Part shown: positions 10,401 to 18,572 of the stretch, piece after piece | How the letters are laid out: the number at the start of each line of letters is the position of its first letter | Position numbering within the stretch: the stretch's first letter is position 1 | Source: a virus | Length of the DNA: 20,973 bases | Reading direction: 5' to 3' (one strand) | IMG/VR virus record: IMGVR_UViG_3300037891_000800 | Location: 1-20,973 of that record | Notes under the pieces: model-generated | What the model was told of the DNA's origin: nothing | Database searches by the model: none | Seen by the model: only the letters and a program-made list of their open reading frames with translations | Position numbers and translations under genes: made by a program

Positions 10401-13400
10401 AAAGTTATCAGTACTTATTTGATATGCTTTTGGAGTACTAGCAAAGGTAGTTACGGTTTCAGTTACGCCTCCATTAGTAATTAAGGGTGTTTGTAATAAG
10501 TCGTCTGTATAAAGCTGAATTTTAAGTGTACCTTCCAGTAAGCTGCGTTTCGCCGTTCCATAAAATATTTGATTATTTACACCCTTATTTAAATCGGCGA
10601 CTAAAGTCCCAGCTGAGCTATCTGCATTTTTGAAAAAGTTAAATTGAATAGGAACGCGTGAGTTTTCTATCCAACTTGCTGAGCTACTAACATAAACAAA
10701 AGTTTCATTACCAAGCTCGACTTGAATAATATCTGTCTCAGCGAAAACGCTAGAGCCATTTGGTACCGAAACTTTTAGCATATTTAGCTTGAAAGCGCTT
10801 GAATTCTGACCAGCCTGTGCACCACCAGAAAATGCACCAGTAACTCCAAATGTGTGAGCTGGTCTTACACCAAAATACATATTGCCTTGAGTGCCTTTTT
10901 GTTTTATTCTAAAATACGTAGATAATCTATGGTCTTTGGTTGGGTCAACTGAAACATAGGGGCCATTATACCCGCCATCAGCTGGGCTGGTCGTGGAAGC
11001 TTCTTGATTTTTTGCAGTCCATGTAACCGCAGGAGTTCCAAATGGACCATCTGTTATTTTTTGAATACTTTCTTCTTCGCGTCCGTTTTTGCCCCAAACG
11101 CCACCATTAACAGTTTGACTTCCAGTACCAGGTGTCCATGGTAAAAAATCTTTATATAAATTAGTATCGGTAAACGACGTATCTCCGTTGTGCAATCCTG
11201 CAAGCTGCTTGTCTATGTTAATAGAGCCAATTGAAACATTAGACTCTTCTAAATTATTATTAGTTGCATCAGCATTAATTGTTATTGGAGGTAAGCTTAA
11301 AGACGAAATATTTTTAATACCCCAGTCTGCTGAACCTTTTGGAAGTCCGTCGAACTCAATTGCTTTTCCGTCTGTTCTTTTAATACTGATTTTCTTAATT
11401 AAAAGAGATGGTGTATTAGCATCATTGCCTAAATTATTTCCAGCATTAAAAGTGTTTGTGCTGCTATAATTACTAATAATCAACAATCTAAATTTCTTAG
11501 CACCAGGGTCAAATTTATTTGGAGAAGCATCTGGGTGTGCTACCCCTTGGTTTCCCTGCTCGGCTAAAACCGGATTGAATCCCTTTGCTTTATACGTAGT
11601 AGTCTGTTCTGCACCGACCGTCAATAACTCATTTGACCTTATATAATTATGAGAAGTAAATCTGTCAGTACTCAAAGAAGTTCCACTTGCATCTATACTC
11701 TGATGGCCAATATAATAAGTTACATTGTGTGAAGCAATATTCTTAACTTCTACAGTAATTTCAAATTCAGTATCTTCGTTATCAATAACAGAATCGTTAT
11801 TTAAAAATAACCATTGATTACCACCTTGAGTTACAACACCTTCAAGGTCATGGTCATAATAAAGACCCATAGTATTATTTCTATTAATATGTGTTTGTGT
11901 ATACCATGTATTATTATTTACGAAGGTGTCATTATTATTGCCCGTCGCATTTTGCTGACCTATTATAACAAAGGCATCAGTATAATCATATTTCTCTAAT
12001 AGAATTTCATCAACTATCTGTGGTGAAGAAGCTTCTTTTTCGCTTCTTAATATTGTGTCATCAAGTTTTATTTGGCCATTTACATTTAGGTTTAATGTTC
12101 TAAATGAGCCAGGTGTTCCTAAATCTACAGTGTATGGTTGAGCAAGGTTTAATCCTTTCTCGGCATCTGCCAATTGTAAAAGTTTATCTCTTTCAAAAGG
12201 ACCTCGTCTAGTAATACTATTGCTAACGGATTGCCCTGCAGTAGTTTTAGTGTGAGTCTGTGATTGGTACTGAATTGTCGCAGAGAGGCTACCACTATCT
12301 CCTGTTCGAACAGAACATTTTTCAATCGACCTTTCAGAATTTAGAGTGTGTGTTGCGTCTGCTTGAGCAATAGAATTTCTTTCGCCGATGAAAACGTGAG
12401 AAGTTCTAAAGCTTGGACCATTAGCGTTATCACTAAGAAGGTCAGTTGTACCACTAGTATTATTAATGTGGCCAAATTGTGTTTGAGCGTCTGTAGCACC
12501 AAAATATTTAGTCAAAGCATATCTCAGTCCTTGAATATCAGCTTGACCATCTCGGTCATACCCATCACTAGAATTTATTGTGTAATGTCCATTACTTGCT
12601 GGCCCAATACGATTTAAAACATTCATATGACATCCTGCCGCATCGTATGAATATATTATCGCAACTAAACCTGACGGCATACTTTCTAGTTTGTCATGTA
12701 AAGCGTGTTCTGCAACTCCTTGTGCTGATACACCGCCGGAAGCTGAATGCCCCGAGGCACTTCCACCATAAGTATCAAACTCAAAATATCTATACTTATT
12801 AGGCGCGTAAGTATCGCCATCTGCAGTAATTGTACCTGAGTTTGGATTAAATATAATTAAATTATGCCCACGATCAGCTTTAGTAAAATGAGCTCCGCCA
12901 GTACCAGAACCATTCCCACTAGTTTCTTGAGATACAGACGTGTCAGTAAATTCAACTCCTTGAGTACTATCATTGTCGTCAAAGTTTGTTCCTGTAACTC
13001 TAATCGCTTCGAAAAGTTTTGAATTATTATTTACATCATTGGCTTTACCTTCAACCGTAGTTGCATCATAATCAGAAACTATAACGTCTACTTTATTTCC
13101 GCCATTACCTTTTACCGACAATTCTCTAAAGGAACCATCTAATCCGCGGAATCTAGTTCCAGCTAAGAATTTTCCTTTAGCGCTAGTCCCTGTGGTATCT
13201 TTTAATTTAAATGTCAATTCTAGTTCAGAATCTAATCCTAATTTACCAGAGGTATCAATAGCTGTGCCTTTTCCATCTAGGTCAATGTATTGTTCATCAA
13301 CTGATATACTATCGTCGGTAGAATCTATAATTGCTTGTTTAGCATTGCCCGAAAGCGTACTTGAGCCGATTAGCTTAAGGCCATTATCATAGTCATAATA

Positions 13401-16238
13401 GACGTCTTTTTTATTATTAAGATTAGCCTGTTGTAATTCATAGAATGCTGAATATTTGTCGTAAAGTATAATTTCGAGATATACTGATCGGAAGTATTCG
13501 AACCAACCTGGTTGCCATTTTGGCGAATGAACACCAGAAACATCTCGGCCGCCTTCGTCTTCTCTTATACCAACGAGTAGCTGAACAGCCGGTAACCAAG
13601 ATTTAATATTAGTCGGGTCTAGGACTGGTGGAACAGTATAATCAGTTCTTTCTCTAGCCAATTCTAAGAATAGAGCTGTAAAGAATTTCATTCCGGCTGG
13701 GTGGACTAATTTATTAAATTCAGTTTCCCAATTGTCAACCGATAATTGGCTTCGTATTAAATATGAAAATTCTTGATAGTAACTACCATCGTGCAACTTC
13801 ATCACATCAGACAAGAATCCTTTAGTATTTTTCCAAGTTATTTTTCTTGGGTACTCACTACCAGTAGATGATAGACCATAATTAGTTTCTGTAACAGCAG
13901 GAATGTATGTTGAGCCATCTGTACGAGTAACTCGTTCACCTCCACCAGTAAGTGCTTTGGCTACAACAATTGTTGTACCTTTATTAGTTAGATTTACGCT
14001 TCCGTTATTATCAAAATTAATATCTACTATTTTGTCAACTGGAACAACTTTACCAGTAATGAAATTTGTCATTTCTGAAGTAGTACATAATCGTGGAACA
14101 AATGCAAATCCATAATAATACAATTCAGAAAAAGGATTTTCTTCAAAATCTTGAATGTCACCCGCATTTCCGCTGAGGTATACAGAACCAATAGCGCCTG
14201 GGTATAAGTTTACTTCATACGTACCATTTATAGGTCTTCCAGCTGAATCATTTCCACCGCCAACATTTTGTGAGGTTGAAGATAATGTAGCGGTTTGAAT
14301 ACTTGCTGTGTTATTATTTAAAATACCAATTTTAGTTTCACCAAGTACAAAGTGAGCATCATAAAATTCTAAATTTAATTGATTGGAGCTAAGCGTTACG
14401 TTATTAGTCAATACTAATGCTCCGGTAGAAGCATTATAGCTTGTTACCTTAGTTGCATTCGCTATAGGAAGTCCAATAGCTCCTTGTTGTCTGACATACA
14501 TACCAGCCTGAATTGTTCCAGTATCTGTTGCGATGTCTAGATTCATAGTATTCGTGTCACCCACTGCACCCGTTACTGTGCCTCGACCTTTGTCTGCACC
14601 ACTCCAAACATTATCAAAAGATTGTTTAGTGTCTATGCTAATTGCTACGCGAATTCTTTTCTGATTATCATTAGCGGCTTCTTGAAATGGCTTTTCATTA
14701 GTCCCACTAACATAATTTGAAAAGGTATGAGTAAATCTATTTTGAAATCGGACCATTCTTCCTCTAATAATTAAATCATTATTAGAATCAATTTCAAATG
14801 TTACACCCACATCTCTATATTGATTGCGGGTCAGTGAAGTTTGAGTCCAGTTCTGAGCACTGAATAAATGGGTTTCGCCTTCGACGGTTGCTTTTGTTGA
14901 CGGAGAGTTAGAAGCAGCAGTTAAGTGTCCTCTTTTATAATCTTCACCAAACTCAAAGTCAATAAAAAAGGTACCTTCTTTTACTATTCCAAAGGTATCG
15001 CTCTTTAAGAATTGTATACGACGATTTTCATCGTACCCGGCTTTATAATAATATTTTTCTTTTGTAGTAGAGACTGCAGAAGAGCCTTCGTATATACCAT
15101 CGGATGGTTTAAAAAGAAATTCTTTTGGATATGAAACCTGAGCAACTTCATCAAAGAATATTTTAAAGAATGATTCGACACTGGACTCGCTACCACGGGT
15201 ATTATAATATTCTACAATCTTTTTATATAGTGTATTTTTATCTAAATTTTTAGCATCTGGTATACCTGTAGCAATTTCCTTTTGAATTTTGCCTAGATAG
15301 TCATCGGTGGTTTTATCAATATCGTGCTCTGCTAAGACTCTTCTTACTACATTACTGGGTGCAGCAATTACATCTCCGATAGTAAGAGTAGCATCTTTTA
15401 AAATATTTAGTTCTAGATAGTCATCAATTCTATATCCGTGCCCTGGTGTATTTGGTATTACAGAAACAATATAACCAGACTCAGTAAGAATATCAACACT
15501 CAATCCTGAGCCATGACCACCATTAGCTGGTATGTTAGTAAAATTAACAAATGTGGTTTTCGATGTGGTTCCGCCAACTGTTGCGGCAGATGTTACCGCA
15601 ATTGGGTCGATTTGCCCAACCTGAAAGGCCGCGGGGTCAGTAGTAGTATCGGGGTTTAAAAATGAACCACCGGTGTTTCCTCTAAAAACAATTTGGTCAA
15701 CTGCTGGGTTTACCGAACCCAAAGATAAATCTGTTAACGAATCATAAAAATCACACGTTAAGCTCCCTTGGTCAATCGAAGCCATCACCCAAACATTACT
15801 CAATGCATGAATAGTATTATCAACCTTATTTAATTTCAGCACGTAATAATTTGAATTAGTTAATCCGCGATATGCAACAGTAGAATATATACTTCCATTT
15901 GCATCTATAGTTGTAAAAGACAAAGAATTAATTTCTTCTTCAGATAGTCTAGCATATTGCTGATTATAATTAGATGGTACAAAGTCAAATACTTCAATTC
16001 CTTGTTGTGCATCTGATTGTTCTAAATCAGCAAAAGCTATACTACCACCGGTACCTGGATTAAGAATGTTTATTCCTTTAACGATACCATCTTCATTCAT
16101 GTAATCATAATACTCAGTCAATAGACCAATAAGATTACTTGCGTTTTCTCTTAGCTGTTCTGGTATTAATGTTTCAACTCGCGATGCTTCTACATTGTGC
16201 GGTTGGATAGCGAATGATTCGGTGGCTGAATGTCCCAT
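4461..16238 (-). CDS. Giant gp7-like baseplate wedge protein with adhesin-like extension (3925 aa)
   Basis: It lies between gp6 and gp8, exactly the gp7 slot. T4 gp7 (1032 aa) starts wedge assembly. Segments resemble the C-terminal third of T4 gp7: residues ~24-51 (NLIGLLTEYYDYMNEDG), ~300-375 (LYKKIVEYYNTRGSESS then VESFFKIFFDE; T4 has FYSTKGIEASYKFLFKVLY) and ~820-866 (NWETEFNKLVHPAGMKFF; T4 has RWKSDVIRFVHPVGFGF). Residues ~395-735 look like a jelly-roll insertion. From ~950 onward it is a chain of Ser/Thr/Asn/Gly-rich beta modules, several resembling carbohydrate-binding sandwiches (~1480-1620, ~1750-2060, ~2310-2415, ~2700-2850, ~3345-3530). Then come a PKD-like DWGDGT segment (~3627-3687) and BspA/DUF285-like leucine-rich units (~3713-3850). 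The ATG follows the gp6 stop by 3 bases, with AGGGA about 10 bases upstream. The open frame is certain, the gp7 relation likely, and the adhesin role inferred. No enzyme motif was seen. Confidence 0.8.
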   Translation of the reverse strand: MGHSATESFAIQPHNVEASRVETLIPEQLRENASNLIGLLTEYYDYMNEDGIVKGINILNPGTGGSIAFADLEQSDAQQGIEVFDFVPSNYNQQYARLSEEEINSLSFTTIDANGSIYSTVAYRGLTNSNYYVLKLNKVDNTIHALSNVWVMASIDQGSLTCDFYDSLTDLSLGSVNPAVDQIVFRGNTGGSFLNPDTTTDPAAFQVGQIDPIAVTSAATVGGTTSKTTFVNFTNIPANGGHGSGLSVDILTESGYIVSVIPNTPGHGYRIDDYLELNILKDATLTIGDVIAAPSNVVRRVLAEHDIDKTTDDYLGKIQKEIATGIPDAKNLDKNTLYKKIVEYYNTRGSESSVESFFKIFFDEVAQVSYPKEFLFKPSDGIYEGSSAVSTTKEKYYYKAGYDENRRIQFLKSDTFGIVKEGTFFIDFEFGEDYKRGHLTAASNSPSTKATVEGETHLFSAQNWTQTSLTRNQYRDVGVTFEIDSNNDLIIRGRMVRFQNRFTHTFSNYVSGTNEKPFQEAANDNQKRIRVAISIDTKQSFDNVWSGADKGRGTVTGAVGDTNTMNLDIATDTGTIQAGMYVRQQGAIGLPIANATKVTSYNASTGALVLTNNVTLSSNQLNLEFYDAHFVLGETKIGILNNNTASIQTATLSSTSQNVGGGNDSAGRPINGTYEVNLYPGAIGSVYLSGNAGDIQDFEENPFSELYYYGFAFVPRLCTTSEMTNFITGKVVPVDKIVDINFDNNGSVNLTNKGTTIVVAKALTGGGERVTRTDGSTYIPAVTETNYGLSSTGSEYPRKITWKNTKGFLSDVMKLHDGSYYQEFSYLIRSQLSVDNWETEFNKLVHPAGMKFFTALFLELARERTDYTVPPVLDPTNIKSWLPAVQLLVGIREDEGGRDVSGVHSPKWQPGWFEYFRSVYLEIILYDKYSAFYELQQANLNNKKDVYYDYDNGLKLIGSSTLSGNAKQAIIDSTDDSISVDEQYIDLDGKGTAIDTSGKLGLDSELELTFKLKDTTGTSAKGKFLAGTRFRGLDGSFRELSVKGNGGNKVDVIVSDYDATTVEGKANDVNNNSKLFEAIRVTGTNFDDNDSTQGVEFTDTSVSQETSGNGSGTGGAHFTKADRGHNLIIFNPNSGTITADGDTYAPNKYRYFEFDTYGGSASGHSASGGVSAQGVAEHALHDKLESMPSGLVAIIYSYDAAGCHMNVLNRIGPASNGHYTINSSDGYDRDGQADIQGLRYALTKYFGATDAQTQFGHINNTSGTTDLLSDNANGPSFRTSHVFIGERNSIAQADATHTLNSERSIEKCSVRTGDSGSLSATIQYQSQTHTKTTAGQSVSNSITRRGPFERDKLLQLADAEKGLNLAQPYTVDLGTPGSFRTLNLNVNGQIKLDDTILRSEKEASSPQIVDEILLEKYDYTDAFVIIGQQNATGNNNDTFVNNNTWYTQTHINRNNTMGLYYDHDLEGVVTQGGNQWLFLNNDSVIDNEDTEFEITVEVKNIASHNVTYYIGHQSIDASGTSLSTDRFTSHNYIRSNELLTVGAEQTTTYKAKGFNPVLAEQGNQGVAHPDASPNKFDPGAKKFRLLIISNYSSTNTFNAGNNLGNDANTPSLLIKKISIKRTDGKAIEFDGLPKGSADWGIKNISSLSLPPITINADATNNNLEESNVSIGSINIDKQLAGLHNGDTSFTDTNLYKDFLPWTPGTGSQTVNGGVWGKNGREEESIQKITDGPFGTPAVTWTAKNQEASTTSPADGGYNGPYVSVDPTKDHRLSTYFRIKQKGTQGNMYFGVRPAHTFGVTGAFSGGAQAGQNSSAFKLNMLKVSVPNGSSVFAETDIIQVELGNETFVYVSSSASWIENSRVPIQFNFFKNADSSAGTLVADLNKGVNNQIFYGTAKRSLLEGTLKIQLYTDDLLQTPLITNGGVTETVTTFASTPKAYQISTDNFYSFNPRKRDFEGEEDRWYVVNTLIKAHQKAGKNVDNRELQSSNNIPEWVGVFDLVTGEKIYDAGNNSTNSVVSSMFASENTTMLMTRGYQFYNHTTDKDEIEFGEPMLEVLDGTEVPYKDLLSLPRHRVSQYPAGIQLSKAALISADKTNDFKLNISEFDKAAFKSGVNTSTEVQAITSVPLTGTSSAEPELAPTDVTNALTLTNIINPSDTTTGVLLGAGIRNLSGVTYKSALYVGVLGDAFNISSSDYTASPAGNGATFVATIKEDVTATTPAEQYYVELSIKDSGHFWQEGSTITIVDSKLGNTGAPSVVFKVEKIHHGKVDVPNSHLISSVDGKVTLGLDATISTDNSEIFDTHNILFNKDKEYEVSFNATQLFDYNLPSNLYISGGNQIGYYTDLTGLAGPSNAFGNPHIGSAINQGDGPHEFNWHSTVEGFCRIFLAVSNADGGIRLAHNGHELRIVDTNTTSISSTAEPKNWYISDTGLSHHNTITSLQNESSSADGRAVNSQELDAFENSADNPNPALGDSILVVFESEWLSYGNNTIQIYNTNNDDVTFKFLEVAPAAQGLITSGSNTHTLYMDSNTVSSKIIIDHKIDRLASRLNDNTAIGRAIANYEKQYAYAYKLENVKVREKRRLLYKGEFKSIVGDAPTPETGATNPNALYGTTSYRPIDVTSTSATDGILAQGGSARVPSLDTYDSASGLGGKSDGTNLTLGIPKGNYGALKFEAGNQTVHYLDIGSDTNRFPYDEDNNISTWKPNEIYEISGEVFIPSGNTKLEKIMILAGVNPRALNDQGQYLFGFNESPYHNTTYPLFKNRLGPYQIREGALAGYNYLSNQETVITTKGSWVSFKHSFTTRGLVEETRPVIRIVSNVKGEAVGSVEAYTGNALGETFYVKHIRIKEGFDTDLIKDKKAIINTETAFLDTKAQRDYSLSLQNPASGAFQEEALIFSKIKYPTTSNQYKIRINDTALLVSTEFNLEDLPTNDSNLLASALPFPVNSTTNTASYGRSDINIHGGNTPNDLINCPSGFIPLGNPIQIGSGIDNTPYTTSYENTAKVVATPFGNRDVIWEARNTDDEWKEITKINKTNNGTGLVQGIYSNVPLIDANSPSASSHNKNLAIGKGATITFQVGNSGQIFNVSLRNKGFNYGINHNTAHAIPVKFAIGQAHVTANGGNRTTDVGDSPEKLTAPTNEIYNIESFIGKTKVTGSSASTTNYSIGNSPSTSGGAIEPGMIVTGTGISGFVKVASVNYSGTLGHTFTAKKQPIPIVLSSAQTINDNTSLTFRKPTRSITVGARTPNGADDGIVKVGMQVSGGSIPAGTTVSSIAHQSPNQTRVTITDNTVNITNPTTLTFQDPFYPLKNGTGYVIKANIQSSSGSDSPLQNKTDFSYDDGGFRSPIVEIDNSKLYRVSVWAKASDTTFTNESPNTQGFTTSMGSMKTIAWAGSNDSALATPLESNNGNNTARQRCTFFKDFDFGVHSATNVATSTGGNNNKWFLVVAHIHPAGTNTTGFNNHTNTGTYAPDLNGTKIRSITNTKQGDWIFSPGMKYIRVFAINNGNIRTTEDPVQFYAPRIEIVDGTEPSISELTSGKIRYKNLADEDRKEIPILSWNHTLSNINKPIKDYKHIIEQEKFNVKIDEDFVVNGESIEYADMIEQKIVPVKGTTESVFTLDFTGKTGDVSVILPLRNVGSAMNASVDWGDGTSHIIRFTGDKDLYHTYTGGGGNGYTIRIDGQFDKIQSDGNTDSASSSTASSANKTTARSNWSTSLVSVYLGNSTITAEGLSSAFKNCTALKTFTTQAGITNTSALTKLQSTFEGCSALETIDMRGLDTSNVTTLQDFHKASSAKTVNVIGLHSRNWDALTVGTGNGFSGAFTNVDIGTAELDRCYIAWANNRFANTTKGRSINSASAASKFNADMGTAKYSLIGKRTGATDTSEDSASTYNPVAARTILVSDTGGSASSANMGWTLTDGGQAT
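6330..6770 (-). repeat. Tandem ~70-residue GMxVxG modules inside the giant protein (two adjacent copies, a third distant)
   Basis: Two adjacent protein repeats share the pattern ...GMxVxGxxIxxxxxVxSVxxxxxxxx(V/I)xLSxxxxxxxxxLTFxxP. One contains AIEPGMIVTGTGISGFVKVA and ends SLTFRKP; the next contains VKVGMQVSGGSIPAGTTV and ends TLTFQDP. A third, looser copy (IQAGMYVRQQGAIG, ending NLEFYDA) lies within the gp7-like part at about 14360-14555. The repetition is at protein level only; the DNA has diverged. Such small beta modules are common in phage and bacterial surface proteins. Boundaries are approximate. Confidence 0.55.
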
Positions 16239-16241
16239 ATT

Positions 16242-18098
16242 TTATGCGTCCCTAGTAAACGTATTATATTTAGACAATCCAGCAGAACCCGCAATACTCA
16301 TATTATCTATATCGCCAATTATTACTGTACTGTCTACATCAATTTGTAAAATTTTTCTTTTCTTTGATATTACATCGTCTGATGCTGGTCGTACTTGTAT
16401 TTTAATAAATTCGTCATTATCATTTTGTAGGCCAGCTAAATCAACTAAGCCAGATGATGGTGTTATAAATCCAATATTATTGTTGACTCGCTGTCTGTTA
16501 CCATCCGAGTCAACCTTGTATGAATAAATTCTCCGCCTAATATTATCTCCAATCAATTGCTCATCGGCTAAGAAATGGCTTTCTCCATTAACTGTAATAC
16601 TAGAGGTTGTCATCATTGATTCTGTTTGGTCTATTTTACCATCAATCGCGAAGGCAAAGTCTGCAGTATGAGCATCGTTACTAGATGAAGTCAATTTAAT
16701 ATTTTTATAAGCATATACCCGAGCGGTCGTATTTAAAATTGCTGCGTTAACTGCATCGATACTCGATACTAAATTAGAATGCCTATATACACCTGAGAAA
16801 TTATTTAATTTAGTTGAGTTATAATTGATTAACGCTTGTTTAATTGCTGCAGATAATCCACCGGCTGAAGATGATGTAGCAGACGGATCGTATTTAAAGA
16901 AAATTTCAAAATACAAATAAGTATACTCTGGGTCAACAATCTCTGGTGTAATTCCAACTACTTTTTTATTTGATAAGTAAGCTAAAATTTCTTCTTTCTG
17001 AAGTGCTGTTAAATATTGAGTGGCTGTTGGCTTAATTGAAATATAAATTCTTCCGTATTGAGCAGGGGTTTCTGTTTCACCACCCCATGCAGATACATTA
17101 TCAATACCAGTAAATTTTTTCATTATCAAAGACTTATAATCATCTGATGTCACAGCTCTTTCTTGGGCAATAAACGAAAGAGGAGCATTATATTTAATCG
17201 AATCAATATTTTCTGCAGATGAACCACCGGCTGCGGCAGATGTTAATGATACCGAAACATTGGATTCAACACCAGATATCTGTCCTGCTTTATATGTAAA
17301 CAATCTAGCACCATTAGTTATTCCACCTTCCGAAACCAAGTACGTTAATCTCACTAAACCAGAAGCTTGAGGTCTTTTACCAAATAAATTATTACCAAAT
17401 CTTATCTCATAGTTACCATCTGCATTTTCATCAATAAAATAAATTAAAGATTGGCCATCGATATTTGGAAACTCTGTAAACACTTCATAAATTTCTGGTG
17501 TACCACTACCATCTAAAGTAGGATAAACTTCTACTTTTAGAGTTGAGGTATCTACCTTCTTTGAATTAATAACAAATCTTTGGTCATAACTGTTATCAAT
17601 AGAATAATTTTCTGTTTTAGATGTACCCTGTTTAACAATTAATCTATTAAAAGTAAATGTGTTTCCTGTAACATTATCGAGTTGTTGAATGACGGATTCG
17701 GTTGTTTCAAAAACAAAAGTCGTGTCGTCAATGTTAGTAATAAATTGTGTACCTGACGGAAGGGTAAGACTTGTACTAGAATTTCCAGTACTTCTATTGA
17801 ATACAACATTAATAGATGCACTGGGTGCAGTTACCGACTTGGGAGTATATCCAAGAAGCTTAGCCCTGGAAACAACGTTACCACGAACCTGAGCGGAATC
17901 AAGAAAGGATTCATTCATGGCCATGTGAGCATTTAACGCATTATAATGTGTATTATATGCGAGAATATCCATCAGTTGGTCCATACCGGAACCAGTAAAA
18001 TCATAGTCTCTAAATTGACCTCCCTGTCTTTTAAAATAACTAATTAAATTATTTTTAATTTCTTGGAAATCTAGTTCTGTTGTATTAAATTGTGCCAT
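16242..18098 (-). CDS. 6: Baseplate wedge protein gp6 (baseplate J family)
   Basis: In T4, gp6 forms the inner ring that joins wedges around the hub, together with gp25 and gp53. This protein has 618 residues (T4 gp6 has 660). The N-terminus (LDFQEIKNNLISYFKRQ, then GMDQLMDILAYNTHYNALN and NESFLDSAQVRGNVVSRAKL) is the characteristic baseplate-J start of marine T4-like phages. The centre carries the usual ITNGARLF, AERAVTSDDYKSLI-like and YLYFEIFFKYDPS segments. The ATG is one base after the gp25 stop. Its ribosome-binding site, GAGAGG, lies inside the last gp25 codons about 10 bases upstream, so coupling to gp25 is expected. Intact, with no anomalies seen. Confidence 0.96.
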   Translation of the reverse strand: MAQFNTTELDFQEIKNNLISYFKRQGGQFRDYDFTGSGMDQLMDILAYNTHYNALNAHMAMNESFLDSAQVRGNVVSRAKLLGYTPKSVTAPSASINVVFNRSTGNSSTSLTLPSGTQFITNIDDTTFVFETTESVIQQLDNVTGNTFTFNRLIVKQGTSKTENYSIDNSYDQRFVINSKKVDTSTLKVEVYPTLDGSGTPEIYEVFTEFPNIDGQSLIYFIDENADGNYEIRFGNNLFGKRPQASGLVRLTYLVSEGGITNGARLFTYKAGQISGVESNVSVSLTSAAAGGSSAENIDSIKYNAPLSFIAQERAVTSDDYKSLIMKKFTGIDNVSAWGGETETPAQYGRIYISIKPTATQYLTALQKEEILAYLSNKKVVGITPEIVDPEYTYLYFEIFFKYDPSATSSSAGGLSAAIKQALINYNSTKLNNFSGVYRHSNLVSSIDAVNAAILNTTARVYAYKNIKLTSSSNDAHTADFAFAIDGKIDQTESMMTTSSITVNGESHFLADEQLIGDNIRRRIYSYKVDSDGNRQRVNNNIGFITPSSGLVDLAGLQNDNDEFIKIQVRPASDDVISKKRKILQIDVDSTVIIGDIDNMSIAGSAGLSKYNTFTRDA

Positions 18099-18099
18099 A

Positions 18100-18534
18100 T
18101 TATCTTAACCTCTCTAAGTAAAAATCTACAGTTTCGTCAGATGCTACTCCTGTTATATTAAATCCCACCGTAACATGCATTTCGTTTTTCTCGTCGTTTG
18201 CATCTATCTTTACTTTAACTTGATTGATTCTAGGCTCGTAAGAATAAAGCATATCTTGAATGTTATTTCTTACAGCTTCATAAGTATACATATTAGCATG
18301 TTCAAATAATAGAGCAAATATACCACTACCAACATTTGGTTGAAATGGTCTTTCACCTTTATTTGTTAATAATAAATTTCTAACAGAGTTTTTAACAGCA
18401 TCAATGTCAGTAAGCGGCCGAATGTCGTCATAGACTGGGTGCTTAGTCAAGGCTAAATCTAAATCAGAATATACTCTGTCTGAGCTTGGAACAATATATT
18501 GAGACTTAGTTGCATTGTAATCTGAATAACTCAT
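18100..18534 (-). CDS. 25: Baseplate wedge protein gp25 (GPW/gp25 family)
   Basis: 144 residues, close to T4 gp25 (132). Family features are DIDAVKNSVRNLLLTNKGER near residues 43-62, the following PFQPNVGSGIFALLFE, and YSYEPRI near residue 100. That last segment holds the EPR motif, which is conserved in gp25/TssE proteins and needed for the gp6-gp25-gp53 wedge core. Despite the family's 'lysozyme-like' name, it is structural. The ATG at 18534 has no recognisable Shine-Dalgarno, and a TATAAATA box ends only 6 bases before it, so the late mRNA may start at or next to the start codon. It begins the gp25-gp6-gp7-like unit, with single-base to 3-base gaps between these genes. Confidence 0.96.
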   Translation of the reverse strand: MSYSDYNATKSQYIVPSSDRVYSDLDLALTKHPVYDDIRPLTDIDAVKNSVRNLLLTNKGERPFQPNVGSGIFALLFEHANMYTYEAVRNNIQDMLYSYEPRINQVKVKIDANDEKNEMHVTVGFNITGVASDETVDFYLERLR

Positions 18535-18540
18535 ATCAAC

Positions 18541-18548
18541 TATTTATA
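18541..18548 (-). promoter_or_regulatory. 25: T4-type late promoter abutting gp25 start
   Basis: A perfect TATAAATA on the minus strand is followed by GTTGAT and then the gp25 ATG. With T4-type initiation about 6 bases beyond the final A of the box, transcription would begin at or one base before the start codon. No alternative in-frame ATG with a ribosome-binding site is evident nearby. The box is perfect, but promoter activity is inferred from the family rule. Confidence 0.7.
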
Positions 18549-18550
18549 TG

Positions 18551-18566
18551 AAAAGCCCAAGCTTTT
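18551..18566 (-). terminator. Possible short hairpin terminator before gp25
   Basis: AAAAGC and GCTTTT can pair as a 6-bp stem around a 4-base loop, just after the stop of the upstream gene and directly before the gp25 late promoter. On the minus strand the T run is mostly inside the stem and is followed by CATATA, so intrinsic termination would be weak. The stem is symmetrical and could also work on the other strand. It may partly insulate the gp25 unit from upstream transcripts. Confidence 0.35.
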
Positions 18567-18572
18567 TTCAGA

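Noticed and set aside
4461-16238. Diversity-generating retroelement target in the giant protein's C-terminus
   Set aside because: No reverse transcriptase, template repeat or C-type-lectin variable region is visible in the window, although such elements could lie outside it.
18551-18566. A strong rho-independent terminator before gp25
   Set aside because: The 6-bp AT-rich stem lacks a separate T run on the minus strand, so it is listed only as a weak candidate.
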